Positions 1 through 8,570 of a stretch of DNA of 64,000 nt are shown here, in pieces. How positions within the stretch are numbered: the first letter of the stretch is position 1; the number at the start of each line of letters is the position of its first letter. This stretch comes from an uncultured Bacilli bacterium (GTDB lineage: Bacteria; Bacillota_I; Bacilli_A; RF39; UBA660). Under the pieces are notes generated by a model. That model was not told the origin of the DNA. It saw only the letters and a program-made list of their open reading frames with translations, and did no database searches. The position numbers were made by a program, and so were the translations under genes. The stretch covers positions 62,001 through 126,000 of the forward strand of contig CAKOOK010000001.1 in the NCBI GenBank assembly GCA_934098515.1, written 5' to 3'.

Positions 1-342
1 TCTACCGTTTACTTTTCCTAGGTCTAGTCTTATGTTTTCATTTTTAGTTTCTTTTAGTGTTCTATAGAAGTCATTGCCAGAGCCTGTAGGAATTATTCCT
101 AGTTTACATTTGCCTTCAGCAATTCCGTTAACTACTTCGTTTAGAGTTCCGTCGCCACCTACTGAGTAGACGACTGTGTTTTCTTCATTTTTAAATCTAT
201 TGGCAATTTGTGTTGCTTCTTTTGGGGCCTTTGTTTCATATATTTCATAATCTTCATTTTCTAAGGCTTTTATGATGTTTTCTTTAATTTTATTATAGTC
301 TGTTTTACCGCTAGCAGGATTAATTATAAACACGTACTTCAT
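1..342 (-). CDS. Diacylglycerol/lipid kinase (DgkB/YegS family), 3' end outside window
   Basis: The first 114 residues of a lipid kinase are visible; the reading frame is still open at base 1, so the C-terminal part lies outside. The N-terminus reads MKYVFIINPASGK, followed by GGDGTLNEVVNG and PTGSGNDF, the nucleotide-binding and catalytic motifs of the DAGK catalytic domain. Proteins of this family phosphorylate diacylglycerol or related lipids at the membrane and recycle lipids released by lipoteichoic acid synthesis. GGAG lies just upstream of the ATG. The WG-like gene upstream ends 8 bases before this start, so the two are probably cotranscribed. Family assignment is firm; the exact substrate is unknown. 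Confidence 0.85.
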   Translation of the reverse strand, partial: MKYVFIINPASGKTDYNKIKENIIKALENEDYEIYETKAPKEATQIANRFKNEENTVVYSVGGDGTLNEVVNGIAEGKCKLGIIPTGSGNDFYRTLKETKNENIRLDLGKVNGR

Positions 343-350
343 ACTTTCTC

Positions 351-1223
351 CTACTTTGTTTTAGTAAATTTATTTGATTCTTTATCATAAATGTATTTAG
401 TTCTCTTTGCGGTTTCTTCGTTAATAATTTGCAAGGTTTCGTCTTCATATTTTTCGATTATTTCGTTTTTGTTTAAGACTAGTTTTTCACTGATGATGTT
501 TCCTTGCTCATCAATTAGATAGATAGAATTATTTTCTCTTACAATGTTGTTTTGAGTTAAAGGGATTAGTTCATCATATCCTGTTTTAATTGTTTTACGA
601 TTGTCCTTACCAATGAGATACCATTTGCTATTTTCTTTTGCGATTATTTTATTATTTTTTATAGTAATGTTTTCATATTGGAAGTCGATTACTCCCTTAC
701 CATTTGATAAAGATATTAATCCATATTTGTTATCACTTAGGGCGGTGATGTAATCGTCTTTTACGCTTAGATTTGTAACGTTTGTGCCATCTATTTTTCC
801 TAGTTCTTTATAGTTTAAGTTTACGGTAACAGAGCCATACATGTTGATGATTCCGTAATTCTGGCCATTTTTTACTAATAAGTATTTGGCTTTGTCATTT
901 TCGTCCTTTATGAAATAAACATTTTCATAGTCAGATGATAGTTTACTACCCTTTACTAGGTCATATAAATATATTTTATTATTTTCTTGTAATAGAATTT
1001 TACCATTGTCAAAGTAATTTTCGTATACAGTACATTCGTTATCACAGTTGTAAAAGTTTACTATTTTGCCGTTTGCTAAAAGGGTTAAAGAATTGTTTTT
1101 TAGTTCATAGTAATAAGTTTTATTTTCAATTTTTTGATTTTTTTTGATTATATAATAAATAGGATAAATGCTTCCTAATATGATTAATAGTATAATAATT
1201 ATTATTAACTTCTTGTTTTTCAT
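351..1223 (-). CDS. Membrane-anchored WG-repeat-like protein
   Basis: This 290-residue protein starts with a short basic stretch and one hydrophobic segment (about residues 5-26), with the rest predicted outside. The body contains degenerate repeats such as KYGLISLSNGKGVIDFQYENI-like units (about residues 165-190) and NYGIINMYGSV, which resemble WG/KWG beta-repeats. WG repeats usually form surface beta-propeller-like domains of unknown binding role. The gene lies directly upstream of the lipid kinase with 8 bases between them. I do not recognise a specific function. A single-pass exported beta-repeat protein is the safe description. Confidence 0.6.
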   Translation of the reverse strand: MKNKKLIIIIILLIILGSIYPIYYIIKKNQKIENKTYYYELKNNSLTLLANGKIVNFYNCDNECTVYENYFDNGKILLQENNKIYLYDLVKGSKLSSDYENVYFIKDENDKAKYLLVKNGQNYGIINMYGSVTVNLNYKELGKIDGTNVTNLSVKDDYITALSDNKYGLISLSNGKGVIDFQYENITIKNNKIIAKENSKWYLIGKDNRKTIKTGYDELIPLTQNNIVRENNSIYLIDEQGNIISEKLVLNKNEIIEKYEDETLQIINEETAKRTKYIYDKESNKFTKTK

Positions 1224-1298
1224 TTCTACCTCACTTTAAAAGTATATCATGAATGAATATTAATGTAAAATCTAAAGTATATGGGATGTAAAGAGATT

Positions 1299-2348
1299 TT
1301 ATAAGTGCTTGACATTATCTGTTATGCTTATACTGATATCATTTAATAGTTTGTTTTCGCTTGTTAGTCTGCCTGCCACTTCTAATGATAAGTATGAGTC
1401 GATTTCATATGGATAGGCAGTAATATTTAAGTTATTATATTGTTCTGATAATCTTAGAAATGTTCTTAAGAATTTTTCAGTTAGATTTGCTTGGATTCTT
1501 TCCTGCTCTTTAATTAATTTTTCAGTTTCTTCATTTGTTAAATTTTTATATTTTGCTTTTTTAGAAATTGCTATTCTTTTTGCGTTCCATCTTTCAATAA
1601 GGATGCTTGATATTTTTATTTTGTTGATATTTTTTGCTTGCATAAATGAAAGCAAGATTGCACTTACAATGAGAAAACTTGCGGTGGTGTCCTTTAAGTC
1701 TGCTGTACTTTCATCTGTAAAACCATCATTAACTTTGTAAAGTGCTCTGTTTATTTTCTTTGTATAGTTTGTCTTTTCTTGTGGAATATTTTGAATTGCG
1801 TATATGTAAAGTGTGTCATCCATAATGCCAAATTTTACTTCTGGAAGTTTAAATACTCCATCTTCAGATCTAAATGCTGCATTTAAATAATAAGGTGATT
1901 CGTTATATATTTTATCTTTAGATATAGATGCGGTTAGTGAACTATTAAATGATGAAATAAATGTACTTTTCAGTGTTTCTTCTTTGGTGTTTTCAAAAAA
2001 AGCTATTCTGCGATTTAGGAAATCTATAGGATTTGCAAAGTCATCAAATGTGGCGTTAGCAAATAGTGATGCGATAATCATTTTTATTTTCTCTTTTTCA
2101 TTTCCTTCAAATGATGATAAGTCATAGAATTCTAGTGACTTTTTTATATAAATTTCAAGTAATTTAGTAAAGTTACTTAAGTTTTTGATAGTAAGACAAG
2201 GAATAATTGTTCCTTCTTTAACTTCTGATGTGGTTACTTTTTTAGTGTCAATGATAGTTTCAAAAATGATGTTGTATGTGAAGTAAGCGTCTATTTCACC
2301 GCAAGATGCTTCAATTATAAATTCTTTGAGTATATTTGTGATATCCAT
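1299..2348 (-). CDS. Unknown cytoplasmic protein, 349 aa
   Basis: A complete reading frame with GAGGT four bases before the ATG. No signal peptide is visible; about residues 225-245 are moderately hydrophobic but look like part of a folded domain rather than a membrane segment. A basic, helical region rich in Lys and Glu (about residues 250-300) may form a coiled coil. The gene follows the NERD-domain gene with 9 bases between them, suggesting one transcript. I recognise no family. The codon use and ribosome site match the neighbours, so it is most likely a real lineage-specific gene. Confidence 0.6.
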   Translation of the reverse strand: MDITNILKEFIIEASCGEIDAYFTYNIIFETIIDTKKVTTSEVKEGTIIPCLTIKNLSNFTKLLEIYIKKSLEFYDLSSFEGNEKEKIKMIIASLFANATFDDFANPIDFLNRRIAFFENTKEETLKSTFISSFNSSLTASISKDKIYNESPYYLNAAFRSEDGVFKLPEVKFGIMDDTLYIYAIQNIPQEKTNYTKKINRALYKVNDGFTDESTADLKDTTASFLIVSAILLSFMQAKNINKIKISSILIERWNAKRIAISKKAKYKNLTNEETEKLIKEQERIQANLTEKFLRTFLRLSEQYNNLNITAYPYEIDSYLSLEVAGRLTSENKLLNDISISITDNVKHL

Positions 2349-2357
2349 TTTTACCTC

Positions 2358-3143
2358 TTAATTTATTTTCTTAATGAATTTGCATTTAGGATAGTTTGAG
2401 CAACCAATAAATGGGCCATATTTGCCATTTTTTTCAATTAAGCTTCCGTGACATTTAGGACATATCATTTGCTCTTCTAAAGTTTTATTTTCTTTAATTT
2501 TTGTTTTGATATTACTTACATGATTTTTTATTTCTTTTTTATCTGTAATATTTAATTTTAATAATTTTTCATATATTTCTTCTGGATTTAAATTTTTAAT
2601 TTCTGTATATTTTAATATTTCATCTTTTATATAGTCTGTTTGGGTTAATGGTGTTGTGGTTTTGGCTTTAATTTTTGCTTGATTTGAAAAGCAGATTATT
2701 GATATAAAATTATCCTCGTTAATTTCGAGTAGACTAACAAGTGATTTTATATGCCCATAATTTTGATGGATGGGATTAGTGAATTCTCTTTTCTGATTTC
2801 TTATTTTTTGTGTCCATTTATGATTATATTCTGAACCATAGATAGTCCCAAAGTAATTTTTCATTTCGATAACAAAAATACCATATTTAGAAATCACGAG
2901 ATGATCTATTTGATGAGTTCCTCTTTCATCTTTAACCATAATATTGTTAAGAACTTTATATTCGTTTGGAAGTTTATTTAGTTCTTCTCTTATCCATTTT
3001 TCGCCAAAGTATCCTCTCATTTTGGGATAGGCTTTTTTTAGGATAATGTTTAATATACCAAGTATAATGACAATTATCCATATTTTTTTTGTGGCATTTA
3101 ATCCAATAAGCACGCCTTCTATTAATGAAGTTATAATAGTCAT
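2358..3143 (-). CDS. NERD-domain protein with C-terminal topoisomerase-type zinc finger
   Basis: The 261-residue protein has an N-terminal hydrophobic segment (about residues 8-35), then a nuclease-related NERD domain with the landmarks GEKWIREELNKLP, DHLVISKYGIFVIEMKN and RNPIHQN-like residues (about 45-165). The last 35 residues are a four-cysteine finger, CPKCHGSLIEKNG...FIGCSNYPKCKF, of the type found at the C-terminus of DNA topoisomerase I. The combination suggests a membrane-tethered DNA-binding or DNA-processing protein. The NERD fold resembles restriction-type nucleases, but activity has rarely been shown. Domain calls are firm; function is unknown. Confidence 0.82.
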   Translation of the reverse strand: MTIITSLIEGVLIGLNATKKIWIIVIILGILNIILKKAYPKMRGYFGEKWIREELNKLPNEYKVLNNIMVKDERGTHQIDHLVISKYGIFVIEMKNYFGTIYGSEYNHKWTQKIRNQKREFTNPIHQNYGHIKSLVSLLEINEDNFISIICFSNQAKIKAKTTTPLTQTDYIKDEILKYTEIKNLNPEEIYEKLLKLNITDKKEIKNHVSNIKTKIKENKTLEEQMICPKCHGSLIEKNGKYGPFIGCSNYPKCKFIKKIN

Positions 3144-3189
3144 AATTTCACTCTTTTCTGTGTTTATTATAGCAGATGTAAGGCAAAAT

Positions 3190-3212
3190 AAAAACCTCTT
3201 TAGAGGCTTTAT
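3190..3212 (-). terminator. Rho-independent terminator of the CotD-like gene
   Basis: Read on the minus strand, AAGCCTC and GAGGTTT pair around a short loop and are followed by a T-run. The stem starts at the stop codon of the CotD-like gene. Confidence 0.7.
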
Positions 3213-3469
3213 TTACTACATGGGTTGCAGTCGTATACGTGAGTGATTTCGTTTTCTTCACAGCATGTATAGCATGGAGTGTATGTGTGATGATATATAT
3301 GATGATTGATTATTCTAGTGTTTACTGGTTGCATATGAGGTACTACATGATTGATTTCTCTATGACAAACTCTTTCACATGGACATTCATAGATTGGTTC
3401 ACATGCCTCTTTTGGAAATGTTGCTGTCATAGTAGGTCCTTCTTCTACACAGCGATTTGATCTATACAT
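3209..3469 (-). CDS. CotD-like spore coat protein
   Basis: A small His-, Cys- and Pro-rich protein of about 86 residues. Its centre reads EINHVVPHMQPVNTRIINHH followed by IYHHTYTP, close to the His/Pro pattern of the Bacillus coat protein CotD, and it ends with paired cysteines (CYTCCEEN, CNPCSK). CotD is an inner coat component made in the mother cell late in sporulation. I chose the ATG at 3467-3469; an in-frame GTG three codons upstream sits nearer to AAAGGA and could be the true start. A terminator follows. The family match rests on composition and pattern, so it is probable rather than certain. Confidence 0.62.
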   Translation of the reverse strand: MYRSNRCVEEGPTMTATFPKEACEPIYECPCERVCHREINHVVPHMQPVNTRIINHHIYHHTYTPCYTCCEENEITHVYDCNPCSK

Positions 3470-3559
3470 AAAAAACACACTATCCTTTCTAGTGTATTTT
3501 ATGTAATTTTAGTTTTTTGGTTATGTTCTTTGCCTATTCGTTACCTTTTAGTGAGGTTA

Positions 3560-4040
3560 CCATATCTATTTTTTCAACCTTTTTAGATGGGATATTAGAT
3601 ACGATGTATGTTATTAGATGTGGCCGATAGCGGTGATGACGTAGGATAAGATGCCAATGTTATAGATAATTATGATTCGATTTTGAAGGTCTTTGTTCGT
3701 CCAAATTATTGTTGATGTGGAGTATTTATCTGTACCTTGTAATCATCAAGTGATGGTGTTTACAACTTTTAGATTTTTATTGATACCTAGTTTGTTTGTA
3801 ATGTATACGCCTTTATTATTGTTAAAGTCATATATTTGTCTTTTTTATCAGCTACTTTTACTTTGTCACTGAATGGTGTTGTCGTCAATGCTTTTAAATG
3901 CGCTAAATTTCCTTTTGATTGTGTTTTCATTGCCTTTCATTTCGTAAGTAACCCCAATATACTTTACTTATGCCATCTTTTTTTGAAGGAAGTCTACTTT
4001 ACCCTTTTTAGTTTTACCAATATAAACTTCATATAGTTGT
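3560..4040 (-). pseudogene. Decayed membrane-protein gene, several frameshifts and stops
   Basis: This 690-base gap holds no intact minus-strand gene, yet protein-like stretches appear in successive frames: YIGKTKKGKVDF, VTYEMKGNENTIKRKFSAF, FNNNKGVYITNKLGINKN and, near 3617-3702, NRIIIIYNIGILSYVITAIG, which looks like a C-terminal membrane helix. They lie in the order expected for one gene broken by small indels and stop codons. The parent family cannot be named. The alternative is chance coding-like sequence, but several fluent fragments in one direction argue for decay. Confidence 0.45.
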
Positions 4041-4106
4041 ATACTACATTTTTTGAATTTGTAAATTAAGTTCGTTTAATCGTACTTAGTTTTTATTTTT
4101 GAGATT

Positions 4107-4132
4107 TAGTTCGTTTGAATGAACTAAATTTA
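4107..4132. repeat. Inverted repeat TTAGTTC / GAACTAA
   Basis: TTTAGTTC and GAACTAAA flank an eight-base spacer, upstream of the CofE-like operon. The trailing T-run is weak in both directions, so it may be a terminator remnant or an operator. Confidence 0.3.
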
Positions 4133-4165
4133 TATATAGATTGAAAGATATTTAAGTGATGTTCG

Positions 4166-4363
4166 GTGAGTTTATATGGGTTATGTTATAATTTGGCAGT
4201 CGGTGATAGACATAATCCAATACATTTGAAAGAACGAGTGCATATTGCAACATTTTTGGGTGAAAATTTCTGTCATGAAGTTGTTTATCATAAACACCCT
4301 GAAATTGATTATAATGTAATGAAAGAAGAAGTTATTAAGTTGATTACTGATTTGCTTAGGTAA
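4166..4363 (+). CDS. Doubtful 65-aa reading frame or gene fragment
   Basis: The frame opens at a GTG with no convincing ribosome site and ends KEEVIKLITDLLR before a stop at 4361-4363. The last 35 residues look protein-like (CHEVVYHKHPEIDYNVMKEE), as if they were the C-terminus of a larger enzyme. A good extended -10 box, TGTTATAAT at 4184-4192, lies inside the frame just after its start, which argues against translation from the GTG. It may be a 3' gene remnant into which a promoter for the following CofE-like gene has moved. Family not recognised. Confidence 0.3.
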   Translation: MSLYGLCYNLAVGDRHNPIHLKERVHIATFLGENFCHEVVYHKHPEIDYNVMKEEVIKLITDLLR

Positions 4364-4420
4364 TTAAGTTGACTTCTTCTTTTGTTTTATAGTAAAATTT
4401 TAGAGTAAGGATGTGAAAAT

Positions 4421-5605
4421 ATGAGACTTGTTGGTACAACAGTTAGAGGGATAAGAACCCCAATTATAAAAGAAAACGATGATTTAGCTAGTATTGTAGT
4501 TGATAGTGTTATTAATGCTAGTGAAAGTGAAAGATTTAATTTTAAAGATAAGGATATTATTGCAATTACGGAAGCAGTAGTTGGGATTAGTGAAGGAAAT
4601 TATGTTACAGTTGATAATATAGTTAGTGATTTAAAAGCTAAGTTTCCTAGTAAGGAAATTGGTATTGTCTACCCTATTTTATCCAGAAATAGATTTTCAA
4701 TGATTTTAAAAGCAATCGCTAGAGCTATGGATAAAGTTACAATACTTTTATCTTTTCCAAGTGATGAAGTTGGGAACGGCATAATGGATGAAAACTTACT
4801 TAGTGCTTCTCCATTTAATTTAGGTAGTTTAATAAGTGAAGAAGATTATGGAAAATATTTTGGAACATTTATTCATCCTTTTACAGGAATTAATATGGTT
4901 GATTATTATAGAAACCTAGTTAAAAGTGAGAATTGTGATGTTGAGTTTGTTTTTTCAAATAATCCAAGTGATATTTTAAAGTATACTAATAATGTTTTAA
5001 CTTGTGATATTCATAGTAGGTTTAAAACTAAGAAAGTGTTAAGTAAGCAAGGTGCATTTGTGCTTAGTTTAAGTGATATTTTAAATGAAAGTGTTGGAGG
5101 CTCTGGGTTTAATCCAGATTATGGACTTCTTGGAAGTAATAAATCAACTGATGAAAGATTAAAGTTATTTCCTAAAGATGGTGCTAGTTTAGTTTTAAAG
5201 ATTAAAGATGAGATGTTTAAGAGAACTGGTAAAAATTTTGAGGTTATGGTTTATGGTGATGGGGCTTTTAAAGATCCGGTTGGAGGAATTTGGGAACTTG
5301 CCGATCCAGTTGTTAGTCCATTTTATACTGACGGTCTTAAAGGTACTCCTAATGAGATTAAATTAAAGTATGTTTCTGATAATATGTTTGCTGATTTAAG
5401 AGGTGATGAACTTAAAGATGCGATTAAAGAAGAAATTAAGAAAAAAGATAATGATTTGAAAGGACAAAATGTTAGTTTAGGTACAACCCCTAGAAGAATA
5501 ACTGATTTAGTTGGATCTCTTTGTGATTTAACTAGTGGTTCTGGTGATAAAGGTACTCCAGTTGTACTTGTTCAAGGATATTTTGATAATTTAGCCGATG
5601 AGTAG
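4421..5605 (+). CDS. CofE-like F420-0:L-glutamate ligase family protein
   Basis: This 394-residue protein carries features of the F420_ligase family: an N-terminal RGIRTPIIKENDDLASIVVD (TPLI..GDDL-like), DKDIIAITEAVV, and later VMVYGDGAFKDPVGGIWELA. CofE adds glutamate to coenzyme F420-0, but relatives in Firmicutes that lack F420 are known and probably ligate or sense another acid-containing metabolite. The following DHH phosphoesterase gene overlaps it by 8 bases, so the pair is translationally coupled and may act on the same phosphorylated compound. AAGGATG lies 7 bases before the ATG. Family confident, substrate unknown. Confidence 0.75.
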   Translation: MRLVGTTVRGIRTPIIKENDDLASIVVDSVINASESERFNFKDKDIIAITEAVVGISEGNYVTVDNIVSDLKAKFPSKEIGIVYPILSRNRFSMILKAIARAMDKVTILLSFPSDEVGNGIMDENLLSASPFNLGSLISEEDYGKYFGTFIHPFTGINMVDYYRNLVKSENCDVEFVFSNNPSDILKYTNNVLTCDIHSRFKTKKVLSKQGAFVLSLSDILNESVGGSGFNPDYGLLGSNKSTDERLKLFPKDGASLVLKIKDEMFKRTGKNFEVMVYGDGAFKDPVGGIWELADPVVSPFYTDGLKGTPNEIKLKYVSDNMFADLRGDELKDAIKEEIKKKDNDLKGQNVSLGTTPRRITDLVGSLCDLTSGSGDKGTPVVLVQGYFDNLADE

Positions 5606-6491
5606 TATTTTAGATTTAATTAATAATTTAGATAGAAGTAAAAAGATTTTAGTTATTGGACATAAGAAACCTGATACTGATACAATCTTTTCTTCTTATT
5701 TAATGAGTAATGTGTTAAAGTCTTTGGGTTATGATGCTCTATATGCAGTTCTTGATGGTGAAAAGATAAGTGAAGACTGCACAAAACAAGTTATGGATAA
5801 TTTTGATTACTCCCCTTTTATATTAGATAAGGAAGATATTTCTAAGTATAATTATTTTTTGACTGACCATAATGACGTTAATCAAAGTATTGGAGATACT
5901 TCTTTGGTATTAGGCGCTATTGATCATCATCCTGATGCTGGTATGGTAGATGTTGTTGTGACTAGTTATGTTAGTACATGCCTTGCTATATACGATATGT
6001 GTTCTAGTTTTTATGATTTTAGTGATTATGAGAAGAATTTAGTTTATATAGCTTCAATGGATGATAGTACTTATGGACTTAATGCTAGATATAAAGATAG
6101 TGATAAAGCGCTTATTAAGAAAATGGGGTTTGATGAGACTTTTGAAGGAATGCTTGAGAAATATTTTGTAGCTACTGATATGAGTGATAAGTTAAAAGCA
6201 TATAGTGAAAATGGTTTTAAAGCTTATGATTTTAATGGTATAAAGTTTGTTAGCACGTATCTTAAACTTCTTAATTTAGATTATTTAGAGGATTATAGGA
6301 AGTTTATTTATGAGAGTACTGAAAATATTTTGGGATTATATATAGATATGAAGTGTTTGAAGACTTATACTTTTTTAAGATATAATGAGCATTATTTAGA
6401 GAGAAGTTATGATTTTATTGCACCTAGATCAACAGTTGTTCTTAATAATACGCTTGCTTATTTAAGGAGTGTTTATGAACAAGATATTTAA
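5598..6491 (+). CDS. DHH-family phosphoesterase (PpaC-like)
   Basis: The 297-residue protein shows the DHH superfamily metal-binding motifs in order: GHKKPDTDT (motif I, about residues 21-29), TDHND (motif II) and IDHHPDA (motif III). This arrangement is closest to manganese-dependent inorganic pyrophosphatase (PpaC), but the C-terminal half lacks a clear SRKKQ-type substrate motif of DHHA2, so a different phosphoanhydride or phosphodiester may be cleaved. Its start overlaps the CofE-like gene by 8 bases and its end overlaps the next gene by about 17 bases. Metal-dependent hydrolase is safe; substrate open. Confidence 0.75.
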   Translation: MSSILDLINNLDRSKKILVIGHKKPDTDTIFSSYLMSNVLKSLGYDALYAVLDGEKISEDCTKQVMDNFDYSPFILDKEDISKYNYFLTDHNDVNQSIGDTSLVLGAIDHHPDAGMVDVVVTSYVSTCLAIYDMCSSFYDFSDYEKNLVYIASMDDSTYGLNARYKDSDKALIKKMGFDETFEGMLEKYFVATDMSDKLKAYSENGFKAYDFNGIKFVSTYLKLLNLDYLEDYRKFIYESTENILGLYIDMKCLKTYTFLRYNEHYLERSYDFIAPRSTVVLNNTLAYLRSVYEQDI

Positions 6492-6894
6492 AGATAGAAG
6501 TATATTATTATTTATTATTTGTTTAGTAGAGATTGCTTTTTGTTTCTGGGTACTTATTTATTTTAATCATTTAGATCATCTTACTTATCAACAGTCAGGA
6601 ACTGATACTGCATCTTTGGCATTACTTGTTCAGAATATGTTTACGAGTACTTGGTGGGGACTTATTATTTTAACTTTTGCTTTGATATGTATATTTAGTT
6701 TAACGTCTTTTATTTATAGAGATTTAAAATTTCAGTTTTTAAGTATTTGCTTATATGTTGTTTTGTTTATGTTATCCCTTAATTTTGAAGATACGTTTAT
6801 GAATAATTTTAGTAATTTCTTAATTTTTGTTCCTCTTGTTGCAGTTAATATAGTTGCGTATTTTAAGCAGAAAAAAATAAGCCATGCGGCTTAG
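6475..6894 (+). CDS. Small integral membrane protein, four helices
   Basis: About 139 residues with four hydrophobic segments (roughly residues 10-30, 60-80, 85-105 and 110-130). I chose the ATG at 6475 because AAGGAG stands five bases upstream; an in-frame GTG two codons earlier is less well placed. It overlaps the end of the DHH gene and is probably third in that operon. Its 3' end runs into the ylxM terminator hairpin, so the two convergent transcripts meet here. No family recognised. Confidence 0.6.
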   Translation: MNKIFKDRSILLFIICLVEIAFCFWVLIYFNHLDHLTYQQSGTDTASLALLVQNMFTSTWWGLIILTFALICIFSLTSFIYRDLKFQFLSICLYVVLFMLSLNFEDTFMNNFSNFLIFVPLVAVNIVAYFKQKKISHAA

Positions 6895-6896
6895 AT
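6869..6896 (-). terminator. Terminator of the ftsY-ylxM operon
   Basis: On the minus strand AAGCC GCAT GGCTT is followed by ATTTTTTT. The hairpin lies inside the last codons of the convergent + strand gene. Confidence 0.7.
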
Positions 6897-7172
6897 ATAT
6901 TCTTCAATTTTAGTAAATTCACTACTTGATAGTAGTGTTTTTATTTTCTCTTTGTTGTGATATAGTTTTAGTTTTTCTTCATAATAGTCTAGTTTTTCTT
7001 TAACTTCTTTTAAGGTTTTACTTACAGCATTTTTAGATACTTTATAGTTTTCGGCAATTTCTTCTTGGGTTAGGTTGTTAAAATAGTAATCAATAAAGTA
7101 GTCTTGTTTTGTTTTTGTAAATAAATCTTTGTAGTAGTCAAATAGACAAGTATAGTATAATAAATCTTCCAT
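6891..7172 (-). CDS. ylxM: YlxM/p13-family HTH protein
   Basis: A 93-residue protein with a sigma-70 region-4-like helix-turn-helix: DYYFNNLTQEEIAENYKVSK followed by NAVSKTLKEVKEKLDYYEEK. This is the pattern of YlxM (p13), a small protein of low-GC Gram-positives that stimulates the signal recognition particle GTPase cycle. In most genomes ylxM lies beside ffh or ftsY; here it directly follows ftsY, its first base overlapping the ftsY stop. Context and sequence agree. Confidence 0.85.
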   Translation of the reverse strand: MEDLLYYTCLFDYYKDLFTKTKQDYFIDYYFNNLTQEEIAENYKVSKNAVSKTLKEVKEKLDYYEEKLKLYHNKEKIKTLLSSSEFTKIEEYI

Positions 7173-8146
7173 TACATCATATCCTTAAATAGCCCATAGA
7201 TATATTCTTCTATATCGAATGGTTTTAAATCATTTATCTGCTCACCAAGGCCAATGTATTTTACTGGAAGAGATGTTTCCTCTTTGATTGCAAGAACTAT
7301 TCCACCTTTGGCAGTACCATCCATTTTGGTTAAAACAATACCTGTTATGTTAGTGATTTCTTTAAAGCTTTTGGCTTGACTAATTCCATTTTGACCGGTT
7401 GTAGCATCAATTATTAGAAGTGTTTCATGAGGAGCACCAGGAATAAGTTTACCGATTACTTTATTTATTTTTTCTAGTTCTTTCATTAGACCTATTTTAT
7501 TTTGAAGTCTACCAGCGGTATCTATAAGGATAATGTCAGCATTTTCTTCTTTGGCTTTTTCTAGTCCATCATAGATGACACTTGCTGGGTCTGCGTTTTC
7601 TTTACCAACGAATAGTGAGTTTGTTCTATCTGCCCACTCTTTTAACTGCTCTACAGCACCTGCTCTAAAGGTATCTGCTGCAACTAGTAAGACTTTTTTA
7701 TTTTGTTTGTTAAAGAGATTTGCAAGTTTACCAATTGTGGTAGTTTTACCCACTCCATTAACACCAACCATCAGAATTACAGTTGGGCCATCAGTTTGAA
7801 TATTTATTTTATCTGTTAGAAAGTCTTCTTTAACGTAAATCATGAATAGTTCATCAACGATGACTTCTTTTAGTTCTTCTGTACTTGTGATATTTTCACT
7901 TTTAACACGTTTTTTTAGCTTGTCAGTAAAGTCCATGACTGTTTTAATACCGATGTCTGCTTTGATTAAAATATTCTCTAGTTCATCAAAGTATTCGTCT
8001 GTTACTTTAGTGTATTTATGTCCCAGAATAGATAAACTGCTTATAAATTCTGTTCTGCTTTTTTCTAGACCTTTATCGTATGTTTCACGATTATCGTTAG
8101 TTTCTTTTCCTTTAAAGATTTCTTTAAATTTGTTAAATAATCCCAT
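7172..8146 (-). CDS. ftsY: Signal recognition particle receptor FtsY
   Basis: FtsY is the membrane-docking GTPase that receives ribosome-nascent chain complexes bound to Ffh. The 324 residues contain the helical N domain (about 15-100) and the G domain with GVNGVGKTTTIGKLA (P-loop), DTFRAGAVEQL, DTAGR, TKMDGTAKGG and GLGEQINDLKPF. The acidic A domain seen in E. coli is nearly absent, as is usual in Gram-positives. The ribosome site overlaps the stop of the upstream prepilin, and ylxM follows with a one-base overlap. Confidence 0.97.
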   Translation of the reverse strand: MGLFNKFKEIFKGKETNDNRETYDKGLEKSRTEFISSLSILGHKYTKVTDEYFDELENILIKADIGIKTVMDFTDKLKKRVKSENITSTEELKEVIVDELFMIYVKEDFLTDKINIQTDGPTVILMVGVNGVGKTTTIGKLANLFNKQNKKVLLVAADTFRAGAVEQLKEWADRTNSLFVGKENADPASVIYDGLEKAKEENADIILIDTAGRLQNKIGLMKELEKINKVIGKLIPGAPHETLLIIDATTGQNGISQAKSFKEITNITGIVLTKMDGTAKGGIVLAIKEETSLPVKYIGLGEQINDLKPFDIEEYIYGLFKDMM

Positions 8147-8150
8147 GTTA

Positions 8151-8570
8151 TCACCTACATTCTATATTGCTTCCATCTGCTTCGGGATTGGTGTTATTTA
8201 TTTTTAGGGTTACTGTACCAGAGCACTGCTCATCATAGTCAGTTAAGTAGTTGTATTTTTTTAGAACGTCCATTGACACTTCGATGCCACCTTTTAAGGC
8301 ATTTCTTGTACTTAGACAATAAGATTCACCTTGAGTTTCAGTTAAGATATTTTCGGTTTTTAAGATGTTTAGAGCTTCACTATCACATGTGTTTAAGTCA
8401 GTTATAAGTAGTAAAGCACTTTCTTCAGCACTTTTGATATTCATTTTTCTTAGGGCATCTTTGGTGTTTGTTAGTTGTTTAGTTACTGCTGGTATTACAA
8501 TAATCATGATGATCCCTAGAACAGCGATTACAGAAATGAGTTCTACTAAGGTAAATCCTTTTTGTTTCAT
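8151..8570 (-). CDS. Type IV prepilin-like protein, nested in frame at the 3' end of queH
   Basis: From an internal ATG at 8568-8570 a 139-residue prepilin can be made. It starts MKQKGFTLVELISVIAVLG, a textbook class III/type IV prepilin leader with G-1, F1 and E5, followed by a long hydrophobic helix and a small C-terminal domain with three cysteines. AAGGAGG lies five bases before this ATG. No stop codon separates it from the upstream QueH frame, so it can be produced alone or as the tail of a QueH fusion. A prepilin peptidase and PilC are encoded at 46.9-49.3 kb and would process and assemble it. Strong call for the pilin itself. Confidence 0.82.
   Translation of the reverse strand: MKQKGFTLVELISVIAVLGIIMIIVIPAVTKQLTNTKDALRKMNIKSAEESALLLITDLNTCDSEALNILKTENILTETQGESYCLSTRNALKGGIEVSMDVLKKYNYLTDYDEQCSGTVTLKINNTNPEADGSNIECR

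Noticed and set aside
7842..8207. 121-residue + strand frame opposite ftsY
   Set aside because: Serine/leucine-rich shadow of the FtsY reading frame without ribosome site.
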